Origin: Hysterangium stoloniferum | Taxonomy: Eukaryota; Basidiomycota; Agaricomycetes; Hysterangiales; Hysterangiaceae | Direction: 5' to 3' | Assembly (NCBI GenBank): GCA_015178975.1 | Contig: WHVD01000008.1 | Coordinates: 806,001-870,000, forward strand | Length of the DNA stretch: 64,000 nt | Shown here: positions 45,020 to 56,676 of the stretch, piece after piece | Position numbering within the stretch: position 1 is the stretch's first letter | Layout: each line of letters begins with the position of its first letter | Made by a program: the position numbers and the translations under genes | Notes under the pieces: generated by a model | What the model saw: the letters and a program-made list of their open reading frames with translations, nothing else | Databases searched by the model: none | What the model was told of the DNA's origin: nothing

Positions 45020-46100
45020 CTAATGCCTCCAGGTAAGCCTTCATTGGCTGAACGTGCTGAACATCTTGATATGGCAACCAGGTAGTGTCGCCAGTGTTCT
45101 ACAAAACCTCAAAGAAAGCATTGAGGCCCTTGCCCGAATGAGCAAGAATCTTCTCGACCACCCACTCATGAGGCCAACTACCAAAGCCAGGAATCTGCCT
45201 CAACTGCCTCCCTGGGAACAGATGATCATCATTCGGAATGTGTATACGAAGCAATGATGCATGAAAACTTGGGTTAATCCCCTGCTGCTTGAGCTCCCTT
45301 GACAGTTCCAACTGGTATGTCACTCCTGGCTCCAGCACCTGGCTGATCCTAAAAGGCCCAATATATTTCGGCAGCAGTTTACGTGCCCAATTTTTTGGTA
45401 ACCATAAGTTCTTCATGGACAGATAAATTAAATCATTGATGCTAAATGCAGCAGACCTCCCATGTCGATTTGCCTGCTGCATCTGCTTAACCCTGGCTGT
45501 TAGAATCTCATCATGTGCATTCATGATTGCTAGCTTCATCCATTCTGTAAATTCAAGGACACCTGGATACTTCATGTTGTTGTCCCAGAGCAGTGGCCAT
45601 GGTAGCCGACCATAATTCAGAAAAAACGGTGAGAATCCAGTTGTTTCTGATGTAGCATTATTCATAGCAAACTCAATATCTGGCAGCTTTGACACCCAAT
45701 CTTTTTGGTTTGGTGCTACACATTGCCTAAGCATTTGAGTCAGGGTTCGATTTGCACATTTGGTAGTGCCATCTGTTTGGGGGTAGTATGATGAAGACAT
45801 CCGCAATTCGACTCCTATCAACTGATGAAGCTCTCTCCAAAAGATACTTGTAAATAGCGAATCTCGATCGCTAATGATTTTGTCTGGCAGCCCATGCAAC
45901 TTGTAAACATGTTTGAATATCACCTCAGCCATTTGAATAGCAGTATAGTTGCTGTGTGCCAGTGCCAAATGGACCATGCAAGTTGAATGGTCAATAATAA
46001 CACAGATGCTATTGAACTCTCCAAGGCAATTCTTGGATGCTGGCAAGGGTCCTACAAAATCAATCCCAATTGCCTCCCACAGCTGTGATGGCACTTCCAT
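45020..46100 (-). pseudogene. pol: Integrase and chromodomain-like end of element D
   Basis: The main frame (46100-45099, 333 aa) holds an integrase core (GIDFVGPLPASKN, IISDRDSLFTS, YYPQTDGTTKCANRTL) and a C-terminal domain ending near a chromodomain-like EWVVEKILAHSGKG block. Treated as a fossil. Confidence 0.75.
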
Positions 46101-46212
46101 TGAATGAAGTTGTCCCTGCGGTTTCTGTGTTTCAGATTTCGAAGTGGCACATGCTGCATGACTTGCAAAATAATTTGATGTCCTTGGTTAATGATGGCCA
46201 CCACACATTGGT

Positions 46213-47914
46213 TCACAAATATGTGGCAGTTTTCCTTGCCCCTAGATGTGCCAAGATGGAATGGGTGTGCGAGATAACAATTTCCTGCACTTGTCGATTC
46301 CCAATGGTAATATCAGGGATGCAAAGCAGTTTGACACCCTCCATATTTAAAAGCAGAAAACCATCCTGTGACGTAAAGCTGTTATACTCCTGTGGCATTG
46401 CCCATATCCTCGAGAAGAAAACATCTGATCCATACTATCGTCGTAGGACTTCTGGGATGTCCAATCCTGAGTGGCCCTCCAATGGAATTTCCACTAGTGG
46501 AAAATCTGAGGGCAACCCAGGTAACCTGCCCTCCATTGTCACTCGTGAAGATCGCCATTCAACATAATCTTGATGACCAGACATATTTCATGTTTTGCCC
46601 CTCTCCCCTTGTGATGGATGCTCCAGGGGCGATCCAGATGACTTACTATGACCCTTGTGTGTGTTTTTGGTCATCTGTCCTGATCCTTCAATACATCTTT
46701 TCCTACTTGCTCCCAACCCTGCGAGTGTTGCATATAATGGACATGTTTGAGTGGCCAACATTCCTGACTGTCTTGGTGCTTCCTCCGATGCTAATGCTGC
46801 AGACCCTGTATACAGTGGTGTCGACACACTGTTGAAGCCAGGTACCCCTGAAACATAGTGCACCCCCCATGTATCCTCTTCCATCCCTGGAATGTCAGCT
46901 ACATACTCTGATTCAGCCCTAATAGTACCCAAGGGCTTATCGCTGTACATTATTGATAGTGCATTGGCAAAAGCATTCGACTTTCCAGGGATATAGTGAA
47001 TCTTGAAGTTGAACTCATTTAGAAGATCCAGCCATTGTGTCTGTCTCAGAGACAAGTTCTTCTTTGTAAGTATATATTCTATCCCCTTATGGTCAGTACA
47101 GATTTGAAATTTTACCCCCAACAGTTGTGAGCGAAATCATTTCAATGATTCCACGATAGCCAACAACTCCTGCTCATGAACAGGATAGTTCTGTTGAGCT
47201 GAGTTGAACTTCCCTGACCAGAATGACACTACTGTGGCAGTGCTAAGATCTTCAAACTTGACTGAGAATGCCACTTGCACCTGTTAAACAAGCACCTGTC
47301 ACCAAGTTAATGGTTTGGTGACCTGGTGAGTAGTCCAATGCAATTCGATAGCTGTCATTATGGGCCTGAACAATACACTTGATATCTTCGAAAGCACGCT
47401 GCTCAGTAGCCCCCCACCACCATTGCCTGTTTATTCCTGTCTGGGCTGCTAAAATAGCCATTAGGATTCGAACTCCCTCACAGTTGTTAGTGAGATATCC
47501 TACAGCCCCCAAAAATCCAGCCAGAAGTTGCTTATCCATAGGAATCTTCCAGTTGGCCACTGTGTCAACTTTATGTGTGTCCATTTTTATACCTTTATTG
47601 TTAATCACATGCCCTAAAACCTGTAACTCCAAAGCAAACAAGTGCATCTTGTTGACAGCCAGATATAAATCTTCCCAATGGAGCACTGTAAACACAGTGC
47701 ATAAATGCTTCACATGATCACTGATAGAGTCAGAATGTATGACAATATCATCCAAGTATACATCCATGAAGATGCCGATGTACGGTACAAATATGTGGTT
47801 CATCAATGTCTGGTAGGTAGAAGGACCATTGCAATCCCCAATTTGTAACGTTAGACTTTCCATAGTGCCATCAGGAGAGGTGAACAAAGTCCAGTGAACA
47901 TGCTCGGGAACCAC
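46213..47914 (-). pseudogene. pol: RT and RNase H region of element D
   Basis: RT with the VYLDDIVIHSD catalytic block (near 47765) and an RNase H region (ICTDHKGIEYILTKKNLS near 47100, HYIPGKSNAFANALS). 46213-46398 holds an integrase zinc-finger-like part (HTHSILAHLGARKT). Several breaks. Confidence 0.72.
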
Positions 47915-48017
47915 TCAGATCTGCTCGTAAGCATCCTTCCCATCTATCAAACTCCGAAACTTATGATGCACAACATTTTGCAGAATGGCTTCAATATCTG
48001 GCAAGGGGGTAGCCAGC

Positions 48018-48759
48018 TTATATGTATGTGTTAGCATTCTGATCATGCTTATCCACTACTATGCGTATTTGCAAAGTGCCATCAGCCTTTGGAGGTTTAG
48101 GAATAATGAGCATAGGGCATGCATTTGTTCCTGTGGCCACCCTCCACCTTCCATTCTTGATATACGTGGTTTTTTTTTCATGCCATAGCTCCCTCATTGC
48201 TTCAGGACATTTGGATGGTCTCCATGAGTAAGCTTTGGTGTCATCAATGATTGGAATGGTATGATTAACAGCCCATAATGGAGGCAGTGCTGTTGATGCA
48301 GTGTCTGGGTCAAGGTCAGCTGCTTCAGCACATAAATCTGCCTTTAACCTCTCTAACTTGTCATCAAAAATTTCCGCTACCACAGAACAGAGAGTCTTGA
48401 TGGTATCTCCTTCCATGGGGAGTGGTAGAGGTGACCCAATGTTGACCCTTGTAGGATTCAACCCCATCATAACTTGATGTTGAAATATGAATGGAGTCCC
48501 TAATATCAAGTTGTATGAATTGAGATTAGCAACATCAAAATGCCAAGTACAATTGATGTTCTGATATGAAAACTGAGCAGTCACTGAATAATTGATTTTT
48601 GACCGTGATCCATGAACAGCCAGCTGGATAGTAAGTGGTTTTACTAGTGGATCCTTGACTACCTGCAGATTTGATGAGTTTCTTCCATGACGTATTGTCA
48701 GGATTGAGTCCATTATCTAACCATTTCTCTTTAATATAGTCATATGCCCCATCCCACAT
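48018..48759 (-). pseudogene. pol: Protease region of element D
   Basis: Reads as a retropepsin-like segment (NCTWHFDVANLNSYNLILGT) followed by a linker and the PKADGTLQIRIVVDK start of RT. Only about 85 bp separate it from the 5' LTR, so a full gag is absent. Confidence 0.6.
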
Positions 48760-48843
48760 GATTTGCTTTAGTTGTCACTCATGAATGTCAGGAAACCTCC
48801 TCGCATTATTTTCGACATCTCATGCAAAATCATGAAAACAATT

Positions 48844-49034
48844 TGAAAAAACTCCTGTAACTAATGGGTGGCTTCCCTATTTATGCTAGCATTCGTAGAC
48901 TAACCTCCTTAACGACAGATAATAGAAATGAAAGGGTTTAATGATCGGAAAATAATCTACCCTCTATTTACCTCCTGAGACATGGCGGTGGACCGCCCTG
49001 TGCCAAGTCCACCACCAGGTCTGCTCCCATTACA
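48844..49034 (-). repeat. 5' LTR of element D
   Basis: 191 bp, TGTAATGGG...TTTTTTCA in element direction, alignable over its full length to the copy at 44149-44339. Confidence 0.8.
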
Positions 49035-49360
49035 GGTCTGGACCTAAGGGGTGCATAATTCGGGCAGGGGAGCTCATTCTGGCACAGAGGTCCAAATGTT
49101 AAATAATAATTTCTAAGACATTCTGAATACAAGGATGGATTGTCCCATATACATATAAATATATAAAATCCAAAGTTTCATATCTTATTTCTCCCTTGTT
49201 ATGGAGTTACAAGCCAATTACTTTTGAGATCCAAAGTGTAATTTTTTATTGATTTCTAAACTCGACACTATGTACCTAAAACAAGCTGTAAATCTTTTAG
49301 TATGAATTATTGTCTTATATTCTACTAAGCTTCAGTTCAAATATTGAGTTAGAACCTACC
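49035..49360. repeat. Inverted copy of the repeat at 41270-41440
   Basis: 49110-49290 is the reverse complement of 41270-41440 with few differences. The remainder (49035-49110) has no assigned content. Confidence 0.55.
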
Positions 49361-49675
49361 TGTTAGGAACTATGTACATATGGCATGTAGGCCCCTAATA
49401 GTGGGGGAAAGCCCCCCAACCTGTTCATTGTGTGTGGTTTGGACCCATATATACCCACATATATTTCCCTTATCAGTACTCTATTCTGACACCGCCTGAA
49501 TCCTTCCATCCACATCATGTCCTCTGGTCTTACCTCCATCTTCTCTAGTGCTCCTCTCCTTGTTGAGGACAATTACTATGAGTGGAAGAGAGTAATGAAG
49601 ATGTATTTCTTGGGTGCTGTCTTCACCTGGATCACTGATGATCCTAATGCTGTTGTAATGATGGGGAGAGAATGA
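49361..49675 (+). pseudogene. Copia-type 5' LTR and gag start
   Basis: 49361-49491 (131 bp, TGTTAGGAAC...CTATTCTGACA) looks like a short LTR. It is followed from 49517 by a Gag-like start with DNYYEWKRVMKMYFLGA, typical of Ty1/copia Gag N-termini. The element is cut off where the right arm of the inverted duplication begins. Confidence 0.55.
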
Positions 49676-50142
49676 TAAATATGTTGAATTATCTCTGGTG
49701 GTGCTCCTAGACCGAGTAAGTTTCCATTTGTCTGAGTGAGCTGACGGTACTCGTTGTAAACGGACAAGGATCAAATATATACAAATACATTTATATAAAA
49801 CCCAAACTATGCAGTGATTCCCAACTGCAGCGACCTGAGCCCCAATGCTTGTAATCCCTCACTATCCCAAATCCCAGAGAAGTCAACAAAAGTGTCATCC
49901 GCTCACTCAGACAAATGGAAGCGTACTCGGTCCAAGAACAGCGCCAGAAAAACTTCAACATATACTGGAGCTAAATTAAGAATATCTGCATTATACATTA
50001 CAAGGCTTCATCTCCTAACAATATTCGCGCTTATTTGAGCTCTGTCAAACACGTAAAGAAATGTAACTACATTGACTCGACCTATATACCCTAATGACTA
50101 AGCTCCAACAGACACACCTTACTGACTAGAATACCTCTTGTT

Positions 50143-50943
50143 TTAGATGATCCCAGGCCAAAACTTCCAAGGGACACACTTTTATACACCTCCCAGCTCT
50201 GTCCAAACACATCCTTTAGAGCATCATCCTCGACACATCCCCTTCTCCACAAAGAGACCATTGTATATACAGCCATGGTAAGATAATAGTAGACGAGCCA
50301 GCGAGCATGCGTGATCATGATATGGCATTCGATGGCAAAACTGCCCCTAGCAAAACATGTCAGGGCAGCACCGATGACCATCAAGAGTATAGCAGTATAG
50401 CTGGGGTGGCGAACGTATGCGTATGGTCCTGAAGGGACGAGTTTATGCGAGGGTTTAAAGTGACTTCGAATGTGAAGAGGACGCCCAATGTCTTGAAGCA
50501 CCATACACGCAACGCTCCAGAGAGGAGCATGAGCGAACAGCCTACTATGAAAGACAGGTTTAGCTGCCCCATCTTTTCCAGCGCCGGATTTCCGCTACTA
50601 CAAAGCCTGGATAAAACGACAGTCGAATACCGTGTCGACGAATAATATAAAGATATTATAACTATGACTTCGGATAGTATACATGTTATGACGAAAAGCT
50701 ACGGACAAGGTGGATTAATGGACGTTTATGAGTAGAATATCAGAGCAAAGGAGATACCTTCGACTTAGTTGCTAGGAGACGAACAAATCGCTCAAATATC
50801 TGTCCTCTGTAAACCTTGTCATTCTTGGATGGTGGGGGATTCGGAGAGGTTAACCCAACATGATAGGATAGAGCTGCAAGAAAGAGTAATGTAAGCTTTG
50901 TGGCGAGAATTAATTCTCTACAAAAAATCAAGGGCAGAACCAT
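50143..50943 (-). pseudogene. ICMT pseudogene (right arm)
   Basis: Copy of the ICMT at 18493. Exon 1 (50943-50758) is intact apart from a Tyr to Cys change, and the 59-nt intron is conserved. Exon 2 carries two one-base deletions relative to the left copy: near 50457 (an A missing from a run, in FTFEVTL) and near 50180 (a C missing in VYKSRV). These shift the frame before the catalytic HPSYT region and again near the end, so it should not make active enzyme. Confidence 0.85.
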
Positions 50944-52097
50944 TTCGCTGGCGTATTATGATGCTCTCAGGGTCTAAACGATAAACGAGACGACGTACTT
51001 TTATATATAATTCATCGGTATATATCATATGAAAAAGGGTATCTGACCGCCTCCCTCGTAATTCGGCCAACATGCTAGGGTGTAACATCTTTGATCGAGA
51101 TGCTTTGCGAACTTGATCATCTCCAAAGAGATTCAGATTCAGAGATGGGCGGGGGGTGCTGGGAGGAAAGTGCGGCCGCCTTTGATCATTCAGAATACCT
51201 TTTGGCACCTAGAATATCATAGTTCTCATCCCAGCGTGATGGGATATGGCCGCAAGAAGGAGTAATGTGAGCTTTGTGATGAGAATCAGCTCTCTATGAA
51301 AAATCAAGGGTAGAACTATTTCGTTGGCGTTATTACGGTACTCTCAGGGTCGAAATTGTACAGCCTATCGTCGGGGCATTTCGAAGGAAGTACAGGATTA
51401 AGGCAAGGTCATGAGAACTATAGTGTTCGGACAGTAGATCGTTTTGAGCTATCTTAGAAGAGATGGACACTTACATGCTCAGGATAGCACTGGTTCTTTC
51501 AAATAATATTGAATCGAGAAGACTTGTTGGATCAGAGATAATTGATACAAACGTGGGAAATATGATTCAATTCGTCTTCTTAGACAGTTCCATTGTTATC
51601 GGAACTGCCTGTAGGAACAGCTGAGCTTATTAGAATGAAAGAAGGGAAGGGGGATCGGGGCACAGAATAGTGACCCTAGTGGACGAATAGACCGCCACTC
51701 ATACGATTGACCGCATGGTGGACAGAACCAAAGCCATGGATAAGGACTACTATGGATACATGTGGGTACTTAGGGTTCCGAACCACATATTCCAACAGAG
51801 CTCTACGACGACGAATTGAGATGAATGTCCGATATAAGGCATTGGAAATGTACTTGTCAACTTGTTACTTTATTGATGAGTATTTAATAAGGACGATAAT
51901 GATTTCGTGGCGTGTGCTTCCTTGAACGCCAGCCTCCTATCTTCGGTTCATGTCACTTGAATGATTACTGAATTTCTACTACGTGCTTCGTGATTTGTCA
52001 GTAACTTCTAGTTCTCACGCATTCATCGGTATATCTCTATGAGCACTCAAGACAGATTTCACCACAACATCCCGTTTCGTACTCCTTCGCTCTTCAT
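50944..52097. other. Right-arm ICMT upstream region
   Basis: Contains the conserved TATA-like sequence (about 51000), the start-less ICMT exon fragment (about 51215-51305), the inverted P450-flank copy (51470-51620), the 170-bp solo LTR and, after 51800, the left-arm-like sequence up to the DUF6534-type gene. Confidence 0.6.
51628..51797 (-). repeat. Solo LTR, 170 bp, in right arm only
   Basis: On the minus strand it runs TGTTGGAATATG...CATTCTAATA, flanked by identical GAGCT (51623-51627 and 51798-51802). The empty site is visible in the left arm near 17825. Related sequence at 41430-41575. Confidence 0.8.
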
Positions 52098-54092
52098 ATG
52101 ACACTCTCATTGTCGTCTCCAAGTGGCTTTCCCGCTGACCCCTTTGCTGGCGTGAACTGGGGGCCAACAATAGGGGTTGGTTATTTAGGAGTCGTCATAT
52201 CAGCTGTGTGAGGTCCCATTCTAGCCAGCCAGCCTGCTGATAGTGTAACTAAAATTCAGTCAATTCCAGCTTTTATGGGGTTACGTGCGTTCAAACGTTC
52301 TACTATTTTCGCAACTACGGGAAAGATACCTGGCCGATTAAGAGTCTGGTGAATATCTAATACATTTTGATGAAACATTGTAATTGATCATCTTTTCAGG
52401 TGTTGTCTCTTCTGTAAGAATTTCTAGTGGAATTACGTGTGGGTGTAAGTTTACAATGGAGAAAATCGGTCGTGCCCGTTAGGGTTCTTGATTCGATTCA
52501 TCAGGCCCTTATAACCCACATATTCTACCACTATCTCGTCCAGAATTATACCTCCCCTTTGGCTCTCCAGATCACAATTTGGTATGGTTCTCACAAACAT
52601 TTGTTGGGTGTGATTTCTGCAACATTTTTGGCAAACTTTATAGGAGCATTCCAGTGAGCTACCACATTCCCCATGTGTTATGTCTCCCATGTAGTGGGCT
52701 TATGTCACATTGTTCATCATAGTCGGAGATAATTGTCAACGTGAGTTCCCACTTCACAATACTCCCCTTCAAATACATTGTTAGTCTGAGACTGTTGAAC
52801 TGTTGATATCAGGCTGTGATAGCTTTTTTGGTCGAGAGGTCCGTCTAATTAGGTGTATTTGAGAAACGACCTCAATACTCTTTCGATAGTTTCTTCACCA
52901 TCCGGATTTGGAAATGTACGTGCCTCGAGATTGTAGTACCGTATCTTGGCCGACGACTATGTAGTGAGCTCAAACATACCATTGGCAATATTCTGTGTGA
53001 GTATCTCTTTCATTGTTGATGCGTTTTAACCTTCCCTTGCAACTTTTCAGGAATGCTGGGTCAGCACCCACTTCGGTTTGTCACCATCCATGTACCACTA
53101 TCAACTCTTAAGAGTCGTATCTTTGCCTTGTAGTGCTGAATTTGGGTGAGTCAAGTCCGTTTTCCATTCTATTTAAGCTTGCACTGATACGGGTTTGACC
53201 TAAGTATTCCCAATAAAAGCGTGAGCCCTGAAAAGTCTCATCCGTTATTACAACTACTCAGGCCACTGTCTAGTTTATCCTTTAGTGACTTCCAAGTTGG
53301 CGTTGTGGCGCTTAAGGTAAAACCATATTAATTTGGTGAATTAAGCTCATTGCTTATGCTTCAGTCCACGGGAACTACCGGGCTTGCGGTTGCTGTCGTT
53401 ACCGACGTCATCCTAGCAGGATGCCTGTCATTTTATCTGTACAAAAGCCGAACAGGTTTTCAAAGGTGTGGTCATGCCTCTTAACATCGTTCTCATGTAT
53501 AACTATTCTCAGGTCCGATGACATGATCACAAAACTAATAGCACTTACTATCACAACTGGATTGTTAACAACGTAATATTGTATCGCATCATCTGTGTCC
53601 GAGGCATTCACATGGGTTGACAGAGTCTTCGTTGGTGGAAACTTTATAGCTGTGAGCAAATTTGTTATATAATCATTACCGTGGCAGACTGTCTCTATGT
53701 CTTCGTTTCGCCAAGTATGTTGTAGCACCTGAAGATTTCTATCTTTTGTTCTTCAATTTTATGTTGGGAAAATGTAAGTGTGACTCGGGAATCATTCAAT
53801 GCTCCAGGAAATAACAAATCTTCTAAAATAATAGTATACATCAATTCTCTTTTGACATCGTGAGTCAGATATATTTGTGGAAGGTTTTCAGACTCACGAC
53901 GATGAACATAGCTTGAACTCACGAGCAGCCATCATCAAAGCAGGACGAATCAATCATAGCAGCCACCATATGACGAATTCATACCGTTTCGAACAGTTTA
54001 GAAATTATTCTAGTAATCTGGGTGGCGACAATGGGGGGGAATCTCTCACTATCAATGTTAAACAGAGCACCGAAAGAGATAGCGCATGCTGA
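52098..54092 (+). CDS. DUF6534-type seven-helix membrane protein
   Basis: Multi-exon gene with the motif order of the basidiomycete DUF6534 family. Exon 1 is 52098-52207. Exon 2 (52270-52348) gives VFYGVTCVQTFYYFRNYGKD. A 14-nt exon (52400-52413) and 52483-52581 give LVLDSIHQALITH. Short exons at 52723-52740, 52813-52838 and from 52890 give NAVIAFLVESFFTIRIWK. Then 53205-53316, 53365-53465 (VTDVILAGCLSFYLYKSRTG), 53513-53572, 53688-53773, 53835-53859 (LYINSLLTS) and 53912-54092 (LNSR plus a hydrophilic tail). Most junctions stay in phase; those around 52582-52722 and 52915-53050 were not settled, so a break there is possible. Function of the family is unknown; plasma-membrane location is inferred. 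Absent from the left arm. Confidence 0.75.
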
Positions 54093-55029
54093 GTACCACT
54101 TTCCTTCACCTCATCTCCTAGATAAATTTAACCATCGCCGAAAAGTTTGACAACTATTAATATATAACGGACTCTGTCGTCAATTCAATCCGTTTATTTA
54201 TGTATCATCCCATACGCAGTTCGAAGATAAAAGTAAATATTATCTATAATTTTTGAGGAGCAAAGATATATTGGGGGGGTGGGTGGTAAGTTCTGTGTTC
54301 AAGATTCATTGATGTATGCCAGTGAAATTAATGAGAGTTAGAAGTCAGCTTGTAAAATAATGAAACATTGATGAGATGGATAGCAACCGAGGCAGTGAGC
54401 ATTGCCCTGCTAGTACTCAATCTGATATCCCTAGAATACTGTAGAATAATATAGAACATAATTCTCCTTGCCAGAATATTCTTCCCTGTAGACATGTCAC
54501 ATGTGATCCCCTCTGTACTTCCCCCATAGTTACACTAGATTACATACTCTAACATCTGCCGTGGTCTGCGCACATTCTAAATCTATCCAATATAAGAAAT
54601 ATGTGTCAGAGATGCTGTTTTTTTTCAGCCTACCACATTCTATGATCACCTGCGCCAAGAAAGAATTTTGATTTGACTGAATGGGGGTGCGGGCCCAAAT
54701 TCAACAACTTGGAGTCTACGGGTACATGACATTCGTTCCCCACACTGTGGGCGCTGGCAGCAGCAGGACTCAATGGTCATGTATGATTTCTATGTTCTGG
54801 GACAGTGCGTGTTCTGGCTCACTAAATAGCAAACCTTGCAAACCAATAGAGGCTACAATCTCAGTTGTACAATTGCTATCGTCTGAAGGGGTCCTGGCCT
54901 CAATATGAATCCTATGGTACCGAATTTACTTTCTAGCGTTTGCATGATGTTATTGGAATATCCCGACCTTCACCTCTCCATTAAACATTCTATGGAATCA
55001 GAGAGGTTTGATTATGCTCCTTAACATAC
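54093..55029. other. Right-arm spacer
   Basis: No recognised gene. 54681-54908 is open on the plus strand without known domain. Confidence 0.4.
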
Positions 55030-55290
55030 ACTGGTTGTGTTCGAAATGATGATGAAACACCCTCCTCCTAAGGGTGATTGACCAACTGACACATTGATTG
55101 GCACACAAGTAGTTTTATTAAAAGCCTATTAGACCCTTGTAGGCAGTGCATCAGCTGTTCCTTGAGGGATAAATGAGGGATAAATGAAGTCCTAAAGTTA
55201 TGATGGAAGAAATGATTGAAGACAGCTTCGGCGACATGAGTTGAGGCTGCGAGGCACTCAAGGAAGTACACGCCACAAAATCGGCGTCAT
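55030..55290 (+). repeat. Right-arm copy of the LTR-like repeat
   Basis: Inverted counterpart of 16970-17360, lacking its middle part. See that entry for its likely nature. Confidence 0.5.
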
Positions 55291-56001
55291 TCTGCGTGGT
55301 CATCATATTAGAGTATGGTGACATACGATTAGTATCATCTCATACCTCATCTTGTGACTGCATATTTCTTTACCGGTTCACGCATGTGATTAGTTATATT
55401 TAGTTTAGTGTTCACTTAGTTCCATGTTGTGGACACACATTCACAGCACAGAACAGTGCACAGACCATGTATTGTAGTATATAGTTATATACAGATGAGA
55501 GTAGAGCCTCATCTGGAAACCTAGTTATATCACTGGTTTATACCTCTACCTGCTCATCTCTTAGTGGCATTCACTCCAAGTATTTGAGAGTCCTCACACT
55601 GTAATTCCCCAGGCTTGCAGATTCCAACACATTGAGAAAGTTACCAGTTCATAGTAAGTGCATTCTCATGCTCATATCTTACATTGATCTCAATTTGCCA
55701 CAGAGCTCAGCTGTCACTGCAAGCTGTTCTTATAACAATGAAATGTCTAAGAAGATGAATTAAATAGTATTTCTCATGTTTGTATCAACTATCCCTGATT
55801 TGATAAGTCTACTTCATTCAATATTATCTGAAGGAAAACAAGTGCTATAGTCCTAGCATGTAAGTGTCCACCTGCTTTTGAGATAACTTAAAAAAGCGAG
55901 CTATGACAGATATGTATATCAACTCTCTTGGTACACTTCCACCATCTTGGATAGCATTCTCCACTGTTCTGTTTAGTTCTGTGATTATTGACATTGTGGC
56001 A

Positions 56002-56676
56002 ATGTATAGTATTTACGAGCCGAGATTGCTCACTGTCACTGCTGGGACAGGACTTGTAAGGATGTGAAGCGACCCCCCTGAATTTCTGCTGACTCCATTT
56101 TATTATTATTATGATTTTATGTATGTTGCAGACTGCATGGAAGATTTGTGAGAATGAGTGCTAGATACTAGATACAAGAATATGAACTCAGTATTTTGCA
56201 GGCAGTATGCCAAACAGCTAATTGATTACCTAGATACAAGAATATGAACTAGGTAAGGAAAGTAGGTAACAGACTAGATAAAGGTAATGATAACTATCTC
56301 ACCTCAGTATTTGCACGCAGTATGCCAAATAGCTGAGGTGATGCTAACTAGGATGGCTTGTATTTAAGCTATCTAAGAACAAAAGGAAAAGTGGTAACAA
56401 TAATGCAATTGTATAGAATGTACTAGAAATATTACATCTAACAAAGGAAATAGTGGAACAATGGAACAGCACGTCTTTTGTCTGCAGTCACATGTGGCCA
56501 TGTCACTGTGCACAAAGGGACTATTGCGTGCTTACTAATCCAACAAGATTCTTAATTGGCAGGCCATCAGGGGGGATTTTGCCCTCTTGCTTTATGCGTT
56601 TACCTTTGGAACCGGATATTACGTTACACGATACCACGGGAGAACTGTCGAATCCCCTCTTTGTTTCATTGCTATC
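56002..56676 (+). pseudogene. P450 5'-end copy, broken by two LTR insertions
   Basis: Plus-strand copy of the P450 at 16606-14296. Exon 1 (about 56002-56057) and the first intron are recognisable. Exon 2 is split after GAAGATT by a 399-bp solo LTR, resumes at about 56551, and ends at 56676 where element C begins. The remaining exons, if present, lie beyond element C outside the window. Not functional. Confidence 0.85.
56147..56545 (+). repeat. Solo LTR, 399 bp, in P450 copy
   Basis: TGTGAGAATGAG...AATCCAACA with identical AGATT on both sides (56142-56146 and 56546-56550). Internally it repeats a CAGTATTT...GCAGTATGCCAAA block. Confidence 0.85.

Larger units (their letters stand above)
44149..49034 (-). 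mobile_element. Ty3/gypsy element D with 191-bp LTRs
   Basis: Minus-strand element between two 191-bp LTRs. Order in element direction: 5' LTR, very little gag, protease, RT, RNase H, integrase with a chromodomain-like end, about 650 bp of unknown sequence, polypurine tract, 3' LTR. By eye the two LTRs differ at about 15 of 191 positions, mostly transitions, so it is not recent. Broken in several places (roughly five or more). No matching 5-bp flanks were found. Confidence 0.82.
49655..56676. repeat. Right arm of the inverted duplication
   Basis: Reverse-complement counterpart of 16325-20055, enlarged by a DUF6534-type gene block (about 51985-55020), a 170-bp solo LTR and a 399-bp solo LTR. 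Its outer end is cut by element C. The ICMT portion differs from the left arm at only a few positions. Confidence 0.85.

Noticed and set aside
53408-53922. Minus-strand frames 53408-53728 and 53695-53922
   Set aside because: The opposite strand reads through conserved DUF6534 motifs with in-phase introns; the minus-strand frames are shadows.
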